Shown one piece after another: positions 16,930 through 29,672 of a stretch of DNA of 64,000 nt (its first letter is position 1; each line of letters opens with the position of its first letter). The notes beneath the pieces were generated by a model. That model was not told where the DNA came from and ran no database searches. It worked only from the letters and a program-made list of their open reading frames with translations. Both the position numbers and the translations under genes were made by a program. The DNA is taken from the NCBI RefSeq assembly GCF_007655135.1, contig NC_045129.1:38937122-39001121 (forward strand). Direction: 5' to 3'. The stretch is from Punica granatum (taxonomy: Eukaryota; Streptophyta; Magnoliopsida; Myrtales; Lythraceae).

Positions 16930-17410
16930 ATTTGGCGTAAGCGAGCTATCTCGAGCTCATAGTTGAGTTATGTCGAGTTATCTCGAATCCGTGGATGAGA
17001 GCATTTTCTTTCAAAGGCGAGGTTCTCAAGCTCGCTGTTTGCAAGTGCAGGCGAGGTATCTCATGGGCCTCGAGCGGTGGAGGTCGGAGGCGAGGTTCTC
17101 AAGCCTGCTGTTTGCTGGTGCAGCTGAGTTCTCAAACCTCAAGCCATGGCAATCAGAGGCGAGATAGCGTAGGCGAGGCGTCTCGAGCCTATGTCATGGG
17201 CGAGGATGATCAATGCGAGGTATCTCGTGCCTAAGTCGATGGGCGAGGTGTGCTCGAGCCCGCGTTCAATTGAGTTGATGGGCGAATTCTGCTTGAGCCG
17301 ATGATGACGAAGGCGAGTGATGCTTGACCCCATGTTGCATGGGGTCGAATATTCGATCACGTTGACGGAGAGGTTTGTGTGAGCCCATGCGGGGGCGAAT
17401 GCTGCTCGAG
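16930..17410. repeat. Degenerate GGCGAGGT / CTCGAGCC minisatellite
   Basis: The words GGCGAGGT(A/T)TCTCGAGCC and close variants such as GGGCGAGGTGTGCTCGAGCC recur about every 30-45 bases for roughly 480 bases. The block is much richer in G+C than its flanks. No frame is open throughout. It looks like an old, diverged tandem repeat. Confidence 0.6.
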
Positions 17411-17984
17411 TTCAGAGAGAATGTATAACTAAGTAAAAAAAGGAAAAAAGAAAAATTGAAATGGATGAATGAACGTCTAGCAGGAGAGAGGGAGAGAAAA
17501 TAAGTGGGGGAAGGGAAAGAGTTTCAGAGAGAATGTAGGAAAATTAGTAGTTATTGAGAGAAAATTAGAATTGTGTCCGTAACTATAGGGCCATTATTAA
17601 TTAGTCTTATATTTTTAAAGAGTTTTTCAGAAAGTGAAAGTTAGAGAAAGGAACACTTTGGCTAAAATGATGTATATTTATGCTCTTATTCGGCATATAA
17701 TCTGACTTTTATCCTTGAAATTAACGGGGGCCGAGAAGACCGAGACCATGCAACTCGGATGAGATACATTTGGAAGTTCCGTTAGTTCTCTATTCAACTA
17801 TAGAATATTGAGGCTGACCTCTGGATTAATTATATATGTTTTTTTTTATTGAGATAAATGGAATTAATTATATAAAATCCTTGATGCTTTTATTTATTAA
17901 GATGGAGGCAACTGAGTGTTGTTGCTTACAGTGTGATGTTGATATTCTTGTTGTCAACCCCACAGGATATAAGATGTATATGGG

Positions 17985-18170
17985 ACTGCTAATCAAGCGG
18001 GGTATAATGAGGACGTTCGACGATTGATTCGGTGGGATATATGATCTTGTAGGATGTAGAAAAGAAGCTAGACCGCTGATATGACGGGATATAAAATAAA
18101 TATTAGACTGCTGATTCGACGGGATATAAGGACGCTAAACTGTTAATTCGGCGAGATATAAAAACTCCTA
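17985..18170. repeat. Short tandem repeat, about 35-60 bp period
   Basis: At least four copies of a unit resembling GACTGCTGATTCGACGGGAT followed by ATAA and a variable tail occur in a row (starting near 17985, 18074, 18105 and 18137). A second small two-copy repeat, GTTGAGATGAAATTCATGAG, follows at about 18465-18520. Confidence 0.55.
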
Positions 18171-18949
18171 CTACCTAAGGGTAATAGGCGACCCCACTAA
18201 TGATAATGAATATGAAGAGTTGTGGATGCGATATTCGGGGTTGCAGTACCGTTATAACTCTGCGAAGGGAATGCGATCTTATGGCTAGTATTTTTTGCAT
18301 TGAAATTGTTGTGTTGAGCTTAAGTATTAAATTGATAAATGAAAGCTGGTAAGTAAATATATGATATTAAATTGTTTCATGATGGAGTGTGGTAAGGCAA
18401 GTGGTATGTAATTGTTATTGTAAATATTAATTGGATATTTAATTTTTTTTGTGGAATTTAGTACTCGTTGAGATGAAATTCATGAGTATTTCCTATTTAC
18501 GTTGAGATGAAATTCATAAGTATTTACCTGGGAATAAGTGACGAGGAATTTAGCTAAATCTGTATATAATGTAGGTATTAAGTTATTTACAAAATGCTTG
18601 TGAACATGTTACGACATGATATTTTTTGGTCGGTGATTTTATGAATTACTGTGAGAATTATGCTAGATAATTTGAAGATTAGTCATTGTCCTTGAGAGAA
18701 GGGCATATATCACTGTGTTGGCAGAAATAGAATTAGTTGTATATTTTTTGTTTGTGATGGATGAGCTCTACGTTGGGCCGAGGCTTCCAAGGCCTTGTGG
18801 AGGGCTGGTTTGGCCCAAACCATAAGAAAATTCGTATTCAAGGGGTTGTCTGTCGGTAGATACTATTTTCTTTGCACCTTTGAAGTTACAGCATTTTCAA
18901 ACATCGCTCTATCAACTCCTTTGAGCAAAGCAAAGCGTCAGAGGAAGGG

Positions 18950-19275
18950 GATTTTGATGCTGTGATATTGCCCTCGATTCAAGACCAAAAGGTTGTGGAT
19001 TCGATTCTCATCAGGAGAATTCCCGTGAGAGGTGATAGTACTCTGTAATAATTTAACTATATATGTACTGTTATACCGACAGAGAGGACCAATTCATGAA
19101 TATTATTAATTGCATCATAAGTTCATGTCAACAGTTGCCACTAAAAGAGGACCGATCGGGAAGGGGGCTTAGTGCCATGGTATAAGTGTCCGATTTAGAA
19201 ATAAGATATCCTGAATTTGATCTTTATTAGCGAGACTACCCATACCTCTTTGTTTGGCTTTTTTATTCCTATATT
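18950..19275 (+). mobile_element. Two tRNA-related SINE-like remnants
   Basis: Near 18955-19060 and again near 19168-19270 the sequence shows tRNA-like box A and box B spacing. The first has GTGGATTCGATTCTC; the second has TTAGTGCCATGGTATAAG then GAATTTGATCTTTATTAGCG. Both are followed by short T-rich tails. A related copy lies on the minus strand at 45560-45660. They are too diverged for a family name. Confidence 0.3.
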
Positions 19276-19484
19276 AGGCTTGTGAGTGCTATTCTAAAAC
19301 CGAAAAATTGAAAAAGGACCGACCAATCCGTCAAGCGGTCCCTGAGTAGTTTCTAGTGTCCACACTTCGTTGACTTTTCAAATTCCAAGATGAAAAGGAC
19401 GGAAGTCTCCTGACTTGCTGAGATCAAGTCTTCCAGCAATACGACAAATATTGTTGGCCATATTCAAACAACTATATTTTTAGT

Positions 19485-19531
19485 CTAAACTTGTTTGGAA
19501 ATGAAATTGAGTCAAAACTCAATTTCATTCA

Positions 19532-19566
<35 letters not shown>

Positions 19567-19785
19567 ATTAGTTGTAATAATAAGGTAGATGGAGAAAATA
19601 AAAAAAGTAATGATTGTGTTGGCGAATTATGAAAAAAAGTGAAAAAAAAAAGTAATGAATAGTTGAGAGAATTTAGTATTAAAAATTGAATTGAACAATA
19701 GAAAAAGAAAAATTAATAATTGTATTATTGAATTGAAGATAAATGGAGTAAAATTACTTCAAAATCAAACAAGGCATAATTTAGA
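19485..19785. mobile_element. MITE-like AT-rich element
   Basis: The left end CTAAACTTGTTTGGAAATGA and the right end, whose inverse reads CTAAATTATGCCTTGTTTGA, form imperfect inverted termini around an AT-rich core that includes an (AT)13-type run at 19536-19562. No coding content. The target duplication is not clear. Confidence 0.4.
19536..19562. repeat. (AT)n microsatellite
   Basis: Perfect dinucleotide run inside the MITE-like element. Similar runs occur near 3200, 20184, 26757-26789, 28853-28877, 39497, 51279 and 60461. Confidence 0.9.
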
Positions 19786-20309
19786 ATGTTAGTGGAGGAC
19801 CTCATTTCCGAGTCTTGGCAAGCCCTTATTCCTGTCTTTGTTTCTCTTTTGTATGCATTGTTAGTCAATCTCTTCTGTTCGAGGTTCCACAGCATCATTC
19901 ATGGATCAGTGATGCTTATGGAATGGAAAATGGAAATTCCAAGTCCACGGTAGATCAGGAATTTTTTTTTTTTTGGGGAAACAGTTCCGTCTTTAAAGGC
20001 TTTATGCATCCTCGCGAGAAAAAAATGGAAAAATGCGATCGGTCAGCTATAGGAGGGACTTCGGGGTCATTTGAAAGAGAAGTTTCAATGAAAATGCAGA
20101 ATTTGACTTTCCTCTCTCTCACATACTAATGCAGTCCCCAGCTCAATAATAAAGAAGCCCGCAGCCATATCAAACAGACTGACATATATATATATATATA
20201 TATATCCTCCACAGGGAGAGAGATACGTCGATCCAGCTGTAACGTGAACTTCATTTCCAGTTCGCTGCATAGAAGAGAGAGACTTCTGGCAGTTTTACAA
20301 CGTACAAGA

Positions 20310-23300
20310 ATGTCTCATGATCGACTTCTCTTGGTTCTGTTCTCTCTTTTCTGCCTCTCAATTTCTGGCTTTGGGGCTGTTGTTTTGCCCGGTGATGAAG
20401 GTACACATACAAAACTCGCGCACACATATGTCCGTCTGATGGCATATATATATGAACCACAGATATATAAATTCAGGATGAATAGACCGATTTTTTGTTT
20501 GTGTCTATATGTCCAGTTGATGCTCTGAAGAACATAGGTGAGAAGCTGGGCAAGATGGACTGGAATCTGAGTGCAGATCCTTGCATTGGACTGTACGGAT
20601 GGATCACCGGAGAAGATAATAATGTCACTTGTGACTGCTCCTCCTCGAACTACACCAGCTGCCACATAGTTAGCATGTATTCATTTACTATTGTTATTAT
20701 TTACATTATTAGTTATTCGCTAGGCAAGTAAATATCTATATTTCAAAGCCTTTATTTCCATATTGTTGATCAGCACTGTAACTGCGCCTATGTTGTGCTT
20801 GAAATGAAATGCAGTGTCTTGACAAGGCAGTCACTAGCAGGAATTCTCCCCTCTGAGCTGACCCGACTCCCTTATCTGCAGCAAATGTAAGTCACCACTA
20901 CAACCGGACCAACAAATTCTGTTGGTTTTGAACAGTGCATTGTAAATTAGTAACCAACAATTTAATGGTCACTCAGCGACCTCAGCCGGAACTATCTCAG
21001 TGGCACAATTCCTTCAGAATGGGGATCCATGGCAAATCTTGTAAACATGTATGTGGTCTTTCTTGCAGATATATGTGCTCATAATATGTTAGTTTGTTAT
21101 AGTGATAGCTAAATGATCCTTTAATATGAAGCTAACTGTGTAAATGAATGTCGATGCAGCTCCCTTCTTGGAAACCGGTTGACTGGTCCAATCCCAAGAG
21201 AGCTCGGAAATATATCGACTCTCGAGAGTTTGTAAGTGATCTCACCATCAGCTGCATATAATCTTCTGCCTGGTTCAGTTCCAGTTGCAAAATATAGTAA
21301 AGTTCACCTCCCCTTTTTCCTGTTTCTTTCTGTACTAAAGAGTTGTAGAGGCCAATCAGCTCTCAGGAAACCTTCATACAGAACTCGGAAGATTGTCCCG
21401 GCTACAAAGACTGTGAGCCCTCTCTGATTTTACTGAAGGGATAAGTGATACCATCACTTGATTTAGACTTTGGATGTCTTATGACTGTCCTTGCATCAGG
21501 ATTATAGTCTTTAGAAATTTATTGACATCTGTTTTTTGGTTTCCTAGGCAACTTAGCTCGAACAATTTTACTGGAGAGTTGCCATCAACATTTGCCAATT
21601 TAACAGCACTAAAGGACATGTAAGTTTCCATCCAAGACCAACAATTCAACTGAACGCAGTTTGTTTGCTGCTTCTGCGTATTCAAGTTTCTCCTGTCTCT
21701 AAGAAGATACGTATCCGATTTGTGATATGCAGCCGGCTTTCTGATAACCAATTCTCAGGAAAGATTCCCAACTTCATCCAGAGCTGGAAAGATCTCGAAA
21801 AGTTGTAAGAGTTCTGTATGCAATGCCATTCAAGTAAGAACAAGGAATAGTTATTAAAGTTTGTCGTTAAGCTAATCCAGAATTTGGCTCTGACAGAGTG
21901 AGTCAAGCGAGTGGCTTACAAGGGCCAATTCCGGCTGGCATATCAAGTTTGGTGAAATTATCTGATCTGTGAGTTTGGCATTGTAAATCTCCTTTCTCTG
22001 TCATTATAAAATCTTTCTGACGCACTGAATCGATGTCCAGGAGGATTAGCGATCTTAATGGGACAGAGGCTACATTCCCGCAAATCAGCAATACAAATAT
22101 CAAGACGCTGTGAGTTTGCCCCCTGCTTGGAAATTATAGAAGCTGTTGTCTCTTGTCTAACTCAGGTTGATGTAACCACATCCCATGGTTTGCAGAATCC
22201 TAAGGAGTTGCAACCTCATCGGGGAGCTCCCAGCTTATCTCGGTGATATGACGAATCTGAAGACCTTGTGAGTGTGTAATGCCTTTCCCCTGAGAAACTC
22301 TTGTTTGAAAAGCTTCACTAATCCTCTCCCTTTTATTGGATGTTGCTTGTAGAGATGTCAGCTTCAATAAAATAAGCGGTGAAATCCCAAGCACGTTTCA
22401 GAATTTAGCTGCGACTGATTTTGTGTATGTAATTAATAGTCTCTACACATCATATACTGCAAGATAGCAGATCGATGATATATCACTTCTTACAGAAGTT
22501 ACATTTCATTAGAACTAAGTAAGAAACATTCACAAATTCTAAGCATTTTATCCCATATATTTTTAGGTATCTGACTGGAAATCAACTCACGGGATTGGTA
22601 CCTGATTGGTTAATAAAGGAGGGGCAAAATGTGTAAGCTTCTCCTCCTGTCGTGATCTCTAAGTGAGACCTAAGAGATGACTTCCTTTTTATTATATACT
22701 CTTACAGTTTAACTGTTTGATAACTGTTCCTTTTGGCTCAGGACCTCTTAGCAAATGACTGCAAATAATATCTGATCATGAAAAAGATATGTGGATTGCA
22801 TTATTGCCATGATAATTGCACCCAGACCTGATCCCGCTATATATTTAATGTTTTAGGGATCTTTCATACAACAACTTCACTGTCGGAAGCCCTGTGTGTC
22901 AGGAAAGGACAGTGTATGGACTACTTCCCAACTTGAACTTTCCCATGAGATCTCCGTATTGAATGATATGAATGCATATATGAGAGCATTAATCCTTTTC
23001 TTTTGGCATTTACAGGAACTTATTTGCAAGCTCTCCTAAGGCCAATAACCTGTATGCACCTAAACTTCGATAGCAATTACTTAAAACTCCGTAATAACTA
23101 TGCTGACTGGTTCGGGATCTTGCAACAGAGGGCTTGTTTCGTGTCTGAGAAGCTTTCATTGCCCACGGAGTAAGTTTTCTGTTAAAGATCTCTCTCTAAA
23201 TATAATTTCGAACTTCCTTTCATGCGTTAATTGTTTTTCTCTTTCCTACCATTCTAGGATGGCACAATCTATACATAAACTGTGGTGGAAGAGAAGTGAG

Positions 23301-25990
23301 CATAGGATCTACAGCCTACAACGAAGACATAGATCAAGGAGCGCCAGCGAGATTCTTCTGGAACAGCGCATACAATTGGGCTTACAGTAGCACTGGACAC
23401 TTCATGAATGACCGCCCAACAGATAGCTTCATTTGGTCGAACACGTTGACAACCCCAATGGATGACGATCCACGTCTCTACATGACTGCACGTCTTTCTC
23501 CAATATCCCTAACTTACTACGGTTTCTGCCTTGAGAATGGAAACTACACAGTAACCCTTCATTTCGCGGAGATAATGTTCAGCAGGAACAACAGCTACAC
23601 CAGCCTCGGCAGACGTATCTTTGATATTTATATACAGGCGAGTTCACATCAAGTTAAAATGTTCTTCAAGGGAACACTCTTTCTAACTCATACAACTGAC
23701 ACCAAATAAGGAAATGGAAGTGGAAGGATATTCACACCCCCCCCCCCCCCAAAAAAACACTCATTTTCCCCTTTTTCCTGATGGGAAACTTGAGCTGATT
23801 GGATATAATGTTTTACAGGGTAGGCTAGTGTTCAAGGATTTTAATATCGAAGATGCAGCAGGTGGAGTCGGGAAGGCAGTTACAAGAAACTTCAACACCA
23901 CCATCGCCAACACGACTCTTGAAATACGACTCTACTGGGCTGGGAAGGGGACTACTGCTATCCCTTCTAAAGGAGTCTACGGTCCACTGATATCTGCTAT
24001 ATCCATTAATCCCAGTATGCAATTACTACTACGGCTCGATACACTAGTAAATTGAATAATTAACCTCCATGCCTTAATCTAACAAGTTCAGAATTTTCAC
24101 AACAGTTTTGACTCACTATCACCTGATTTCCATACAGATTTTGTGCCCCGGATAGAGTTGGAAGAAGATAGAAGTAAAATATCCACAGGTGCAATGGCCG
24201 CAATTGTGGCTGCAGTAGCAGTTGCTATGTTCCTGCTCACGGGCATCCTTTGGTTGAAAGGGTGTTTCGGTCAAAAACTTAATGTTGAGCGAGGTACGTG
24301 CTAATGCAAGAAAGAAGACACATTCCAATTGTAAAAGCACTAGCATATAAGATTTCTTGCAACGAGAAGAAAAGGAAACAGTTCATTGTTCTTGACTCCT
24401 TACCCTAACTTTTTCCTCAGATTTAAGGGGCCTAGACTTGCAAACTGGTTCCTTTACCCTACGACAAATTAAGGCGGCCACTAGCAATTTTGATGCTGCC
24501 AATAAGATTGGAGAAGGGGGTTTCGGTCCTGTCTACAAAGTATCCTCAAAACGAAGCATGCTTGACTTGAAAAATGTTATGTATGCATAATATGAAGCAG
24601 CTCATGTGACAAATAAATATCAAATGCAGGGTCTTCTTTCAGATGGCACTGTGATTGCTGTGAAGCAGCTCTCTTCCAGATCAAAACAAGGAAACCGTGA
24701 ATTCGTAAATGAGATTGGGATGATTTCTGGGCTTCAGCATCCTCATCTCGTTAAGCTATATGGATGTTGTGTTGAAGGGAATCAATTGTTATTGGTGTAC
24801 GAATACTTGGAAAACAACAGCCTTGCTCGAGCTCTGTTTGGTTGAGTTCTCCTGATCAATATATACATGACATTGATTCAGATACTTCTACTTAGAGTAA
24901 ATAATATGTATAAGTTTATTGGTTTTAATGTTTTGGCGACTTATATTTAGGGCCTGAAGAATTCCAGTTGAGCTTGGATTGGCCGATGAGACATATGATA
25001 TGTGTGGGCATAGCAAAAGGCTTGGCGTATCTTCATGAAGAGTCCAGGCTGAAGATCGTGCACCGAGACATCAAAGCAACAAATGTGCTACTCGACAAGA
25101 ACCTCAATCCCAAAATATCTGATTTTGGTTTGGCGAAACTCGATGAGGAGGATAACTCTCATATCAGCACTCGGATCGCAGGAACTTAGTAAGTATATCT
25201 GTATGTTCTCAATTTGGCAGTGGATATACGGCACCCGTATATGTTCTCAATTTGGCAGTGGATTTAACTATATGTTCTCAAATTGGCAGTGGATATATGG
25301 CACCCGAATATGCAATGCATGGGTACCTGACTGACAAGGCCGATGTTTACAGCTTCGGAATTGTCGCATTGGAAACTGTCAGTGGTCGAAGTAACACAAG
25401 TTGTCGACGCATTGGGGAATTCCTCAATCTTCTTGATTGGGTAACTGAACACGGCAAGCTCTAATGCTTTTCTTTGCTTTTATATATATACTTTATCCGT
25501 ACGTTTCCAATTCAGTTCGGGAATTTTAAGGTAGCCATCAGGTTATTTATACATAGAACTCTTTGCTGATTAATTACCGACGACTTCCTAGGCACACATA
25601 CTGAAAGCGAGAGGCGGTTTGATGGAACTGGTTGATCCAAGGTTGGGCTCCCAATTTAATGTGGAGGAGGTGATGGTGATGATCGAGGTTGCATTGCTAT
25701 GCACTGACGTCACTCCAACAACTAGGCCTGCCATGTCTTCGGTGGTGAGCATGCTCGAAGGCAAGACCGTGGTCCCACTGCTGATTCCTCGGGATGGTTC
25801 CACTCTGGGGGATGAAATGAACATTGAGGCTATGAGGAGGCAACTCAGTTGCGGATACAAAGAGGAGGAATGGATCAACCAGTCACATACCGCTTCATTC
25901 TCTGCATCTGCTGACAAAGATCTATATCCATTAATCTTGGATTCATCAGATTATAAAGTGAGCAGATTGACTGATGAAGAAAGGAGCTGA
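20310..25990 (+). CDS. LRR-malectin receptor-like Ser/Thr kinase (LRR-VIII-2, At3g14840/At1g53430 type)
   Basis: Twenty-four exons can be joined with every phase matching: 20310-20400, 20517-20676, 20815-20886, 20977-21048, 21160-21231, 21341-21412, 21548-21619, 21733-21804, 21897-21968, 22041-22109, 22196-22267, 22353-22424, 22567-22632, 22857-22913, 23016-23051, 23129-23169, 23258-23637, 23819-24014, 24138-24293, 24421-24539, 24630-24840, 24951-25188, 25290-25440 and 25592-25990. The product is about 1005 residues. Order: signal peptide (1-27), N-terminal cap, about ten LRRs encoded mostly by 72-base exons, malectin domain (about 395-580), membrane helix (about 598-620) and kinase (about 652-925). 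Lys685, HRD Asp783 and DFG Asp801 are all present, so it should be an active plasma-membrane kinase. Its ligand is unknown; family members act in immunity and growth. Intron 17 uses a GC donor, and intron 22 has triplicated 3' splice sites. Confidence 0.93.
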
Positions 25991-26754
25991 TGGTTGCAGA
26001 AGGAAGTCTATCAAGGAGGGTTACAAAAGATTAATCAACTCAAATCCTTTTAGTCAATATTCCTCCTTCGGTGCTCTAGAGATTGGCAGGAGGATTCCTC
26101 GATACATATGGAATGCACTCTGCTGGGTCACACTGAATTCCCTGCAGTTTTTAACTGTTATGTAGAGCTTTGGTTTTATCAAGTAGACCAGAATATCAAC
26201 TATAAATTCTAGTAAGTTTTTAGGGGTGAGAAAAGATCATATCCCATCATTATTATCATCGTTCCTTCGCTACCTCATAATAATGTATAATAATTGCATT
26301 TTATATGGATTGTACGCTTGACAATATTAAGGAAGTACAAAAAAAAAAAGAAAGAGTAAGGTTGTGTTTGTTTACAATTTAATTAGATAAATGCTTAAAT
26401 GTTAGTTACATGAGAAAATAAATTGGAGAAAACCTTTTGCTTACTCATTAAGTCAAAACTTTTTGCTTACTCATTAAGTGACTTTTGACTTAGTGATTAA
26501 GTAGATGAGATCATTATTTTTCTCTTTTTCTCCAATTTATTTTCCAATGATAATGACCAGAGTTATGCCTCGTGGAGCTACACAATTGACAAGGCATGCG
26601 TTTTTCTTTTCTTCTGTTGAGTCGTTCCATAAGGTAGATGAACATTGTGTTACCAGCACAAGGAGGAATGTGCCTTGATCAGTAATCAAAGAACAAACTA
26701 GCTGGAATACGAATTGCGCATGAAGCTTAGCCTCAATTCAACATGAATGCGGGA

Positions 26755-26788
<34 letters not shown>

Positions 26789-28130
26789 CTATCTATATCT
26801 ATGTGAAAGCGAGGATGAGGTGGATCCAACCAGATGACTTCAGAACGCTCCATTTCTATATGAAAATTTCTCGATTATTCGAGTTTTTTTAAGAAAAGTA
26901 TTTTTAAATATTTAAAAATATATAAATATAGATTTTGTTGGACTGTAAATTATTTTCTGGATTTTTAAAACAAATAATTAGATAAGGGAAGAATCCCAAG
27001 AAAGAATCCAACAACTGCCTTTGTATACATGAATAATGATATATACAAAACTCACATAATACAAACCAATATATTTTTATAGATATATGAATCATATCTA
27101 TCTATAAAACAAATAAAAATATTTTTTTTTAGATTTTATATGATACGTTATAAATAAATTTATTACCCACATAAATAAACAATGCCTATTCAGTTATCAA
27201 AGAACACCATTACCCCACGTGTGCACTCAAAAAGTGCGTTAACCACCAAAAATTAGTTGTTTCTTTGTTATTGTCTCACTGAAAGGAATTTTATCGATCT
27301 TTTAAATTTTTGTTAAAATAACAATTTTTTTAATTGTTTAATTTATATATAGATATCAATTTGCAAGATGATTCGTTACTTTCTCGATATTTTAGCTTTC
27401 TTTAGAAAATTAATTTTAAAATTTTATTTTTAAAATCTTTAAAAGATATAATTATAACTTTTTTGCACGGATCGTTATTTTCTTGAGGTTTTGAGCTTCT
27501 CTAAGAAACAAACTTTTTATTTTTTAAAACTAGTCCATAAGATATTTATTGAACTTGTCTTTTTTTTGTTTTTGCATTTATAACACATAATTTTATAATA
27601 AAAATAAAAAAGAAATCACGTTCTATCCCGTGCAATGTATGGACTCCACGACTAGTATATATATATGAAAGCAAAGATGAGGTGAGTCCGGCCATATAAC
27701 CTCAGAACACTGCGTTTCTAAATGAAATTTTCTCGAATTTTTTAATTTTTTTAAATATTAAATCATTAATAAATTAGTAAATTTAAAATATCTTTATTTT
27801 TTTTCAGTTATAAGATAAAGATATTTTAGATATATATGTCTATATATATATATGAAGCCATTATACATATTATTATATGTTTATACAACAAAGCTTTAAT
27901 GGGCGCGTAGATGACCTAAGAATCACTCAGTTTCTTAACGGAATTTTCTAGATTTTTTATTTTTATATTAATTTTTAATAAAAAGGTTTTTTTAATCTTT
28001 AAAAGATATGATATGATAAAATCCGATTTTCTCATTTCTTTGAGTTTTAAATTTTTATAGTAATTTTTATAAAAACTATTTAAAAAAGTTTAACGATACA
28101 TTTTGACAAAATCAGAGTAAAAAAGAATAT
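25991..28130. other. AT-rich transposon-derived DNA, no gene
   Basis: Downstream of the receptor kinase. It holds a possible MITE near 26360-26570, a long (AT)n at 26757-26789, and AT-rich Helitron-like repeat copies described separately. No open frame here resembles a protein family. Confidence 0.5.
26757..27655 (+). mobile_element. Helitron-like repeat copy (tentative)
   Basis: The body begins after an (AT)n run with GAAAGCGAGGATGAGGTGGA (26806 on) and ends with a GC-richer stretch CCGTGCAATGTATGG then CGACTAGT near 27650. A 3' end of short hairpin plus CTAG before T fits Helitrons. A second copy starts immediately at 27666 and ends in a similar CGACTAGT near 28852. Inverted copies of the start motif occur at 38430-38500 and 39398-39472. 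No helicase or Rep coding region is present, so these would be non-autonomous. Confidence 0.35.
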
Positions 28131-28850
28131 TTTTCTAATTTTTACATAGGATATTTTTTATTACAAAATTTTTAATATAAAAAATCACAGATTTATTAAT
28201 TTTAAAGTAAAATGAATATTTTTTGATAAGATATAGATATAATGGAATATTTTTGAAACTTTTTAGAAGATTTTATCATCTATATAATATAACATATATT
28301 AAAGGATACCCGCATTACATGCAGAATGCATACTCCAAAATGAAAAAGTAAGTATGGGAAAATGAAAAAGTAAGTATTAGAGACAATTTGAAAAAAAAAA
28401 TTATAGAATATGGACTATGAAAGTTTGAGAGAGGATATAGTAAAATAAAGAAAGAATGACACATGGAAGGAAAAAGAGATAGGAGAACAATATCAAATGA
28501 ATAATATTATCCTTTAACATTCTATTTTGTTTTGAATTTTATGATATTTAAAGTAACAACAAAACGTTATTTTGGACTTCTCAACTATCCTAAACTGATA
28601 GAGGTTGTTACAAAATCCAAATCTTGGTTAAATAATAGTGTAGAAGTATATTGGCAAAATTTAGTTAACAACGAACATATATATCTAACATAATATATCA
28701 TATTGATTGTAAATTACAATTTGTATACATAACTATATATTTATTTATTTATTTTATAGTTTTAAATTACCATAAATGATATATAATCCAATTTACAAAG
28801 AGAAAAAAAAATTTAACTTTTTATCTTAAACAACGCACGGTTTTACGACT

Positions 28851-28889
<39 letters not shown>

Positions 28890-29091
28890 GTATATATCAC
28901 GGTCTGTTTCCCGATTGAAACTATAGTAGATCAAAGGGACTGTCTGCATCACCCAAGTGAACATGCAAATTCATTCATTGGGAATCACAAGAATCAATGT
29001 TCACATTCCAAGTTTTCTCAACATGAATTTGTGCAAATAAGACAGTAATTAAAATATCTGAACATTCAACCGCAAGACAATATTATAAAAC

Positions 29092-29672
29092 CTGAGATTG
29101 AAATAACGTCGAGAGGAGCTCAATCACTGTCCCTGCTCTCTTATTCTGTATACACAATGATCACACTGTGCAAGTTATCGGACCAAACAACCTCTTCAGA
29201 CAACTGTGTACCAAATGTCAACCAACTCCCCGAAATACTGACAGTGAAAGACTTCTATCGAAGACAGATTTGAAGGAAAGGATTTCGGGAACCACGATGA
29301 TGTTAAAGTTGGAGGAGCTGACAGCTTCCGCCTTATAGGTTGAGTTTGGAAAACCAACATTTGTGACAGTCCTGTTGAGGACCAACTTGAAGGGCTTTGA
29401 GACTGACGCTTTAAAAATTAGAGAATGGTAATTAAGCTCTGCCTCTGTGATGTTCTTGGCTCCCTTGGGGCAAGTACTGTCGCTATCTATGCTTTTTATG
29501 TCGCATCCCAAGCTACACAGTAAGTTCACATAGTCTGCCTTTGTGATTTCATAAACTAAGCCTGCATCTACGGCCTTTACGGGGTTAATTTGACCTGAAC
29601 CGTAAGAAAATTCAAATCCCGAAGGACCTCCTTCTCTAATAGTATCGCGTATCTTCGAAGCTACACGAGTGA
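29092..29672 (-). pseudogene. Orphan subtilase last exon (duplicate copy)
   Basis: On the minus strand this encodes the Fn3-like C-terminal part of a subtilase, from [20 protein letters not shown] through [19 protein letters not shown] to ILSFKSV, and then shifts frame and stops early. No upstream exon accompanies it: at 29672 the sequence passes into transposon DNA. It is the extra copy made by the tandem duplication of the neighbouring pseudogene's 3' end. Confidence 0.8.

Larger units (their letters stand above)
16622..20309. other. Repeat-rich intergenic region upstream of the receptor kinase
   Basis: About 3.7 kb without a supportable gene. It starts near a poly-C run (about 16628-16639) and holds two degenerate minisatellites, SINE-like remnants, a MITE-like element and AT microsatellites, described separately. 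The last 100-150 bases before 20310 are the promoter and leader of the receptor kinase and include an (AT)n run near 20184-20203. Confidence 0.5.

Noticed and set aside
16970..17234. Open frames across the GGCGAG repeat
   Set aside because: They follow from the repeat composition; two overlapping frames read equally well and neither resembles a protein.
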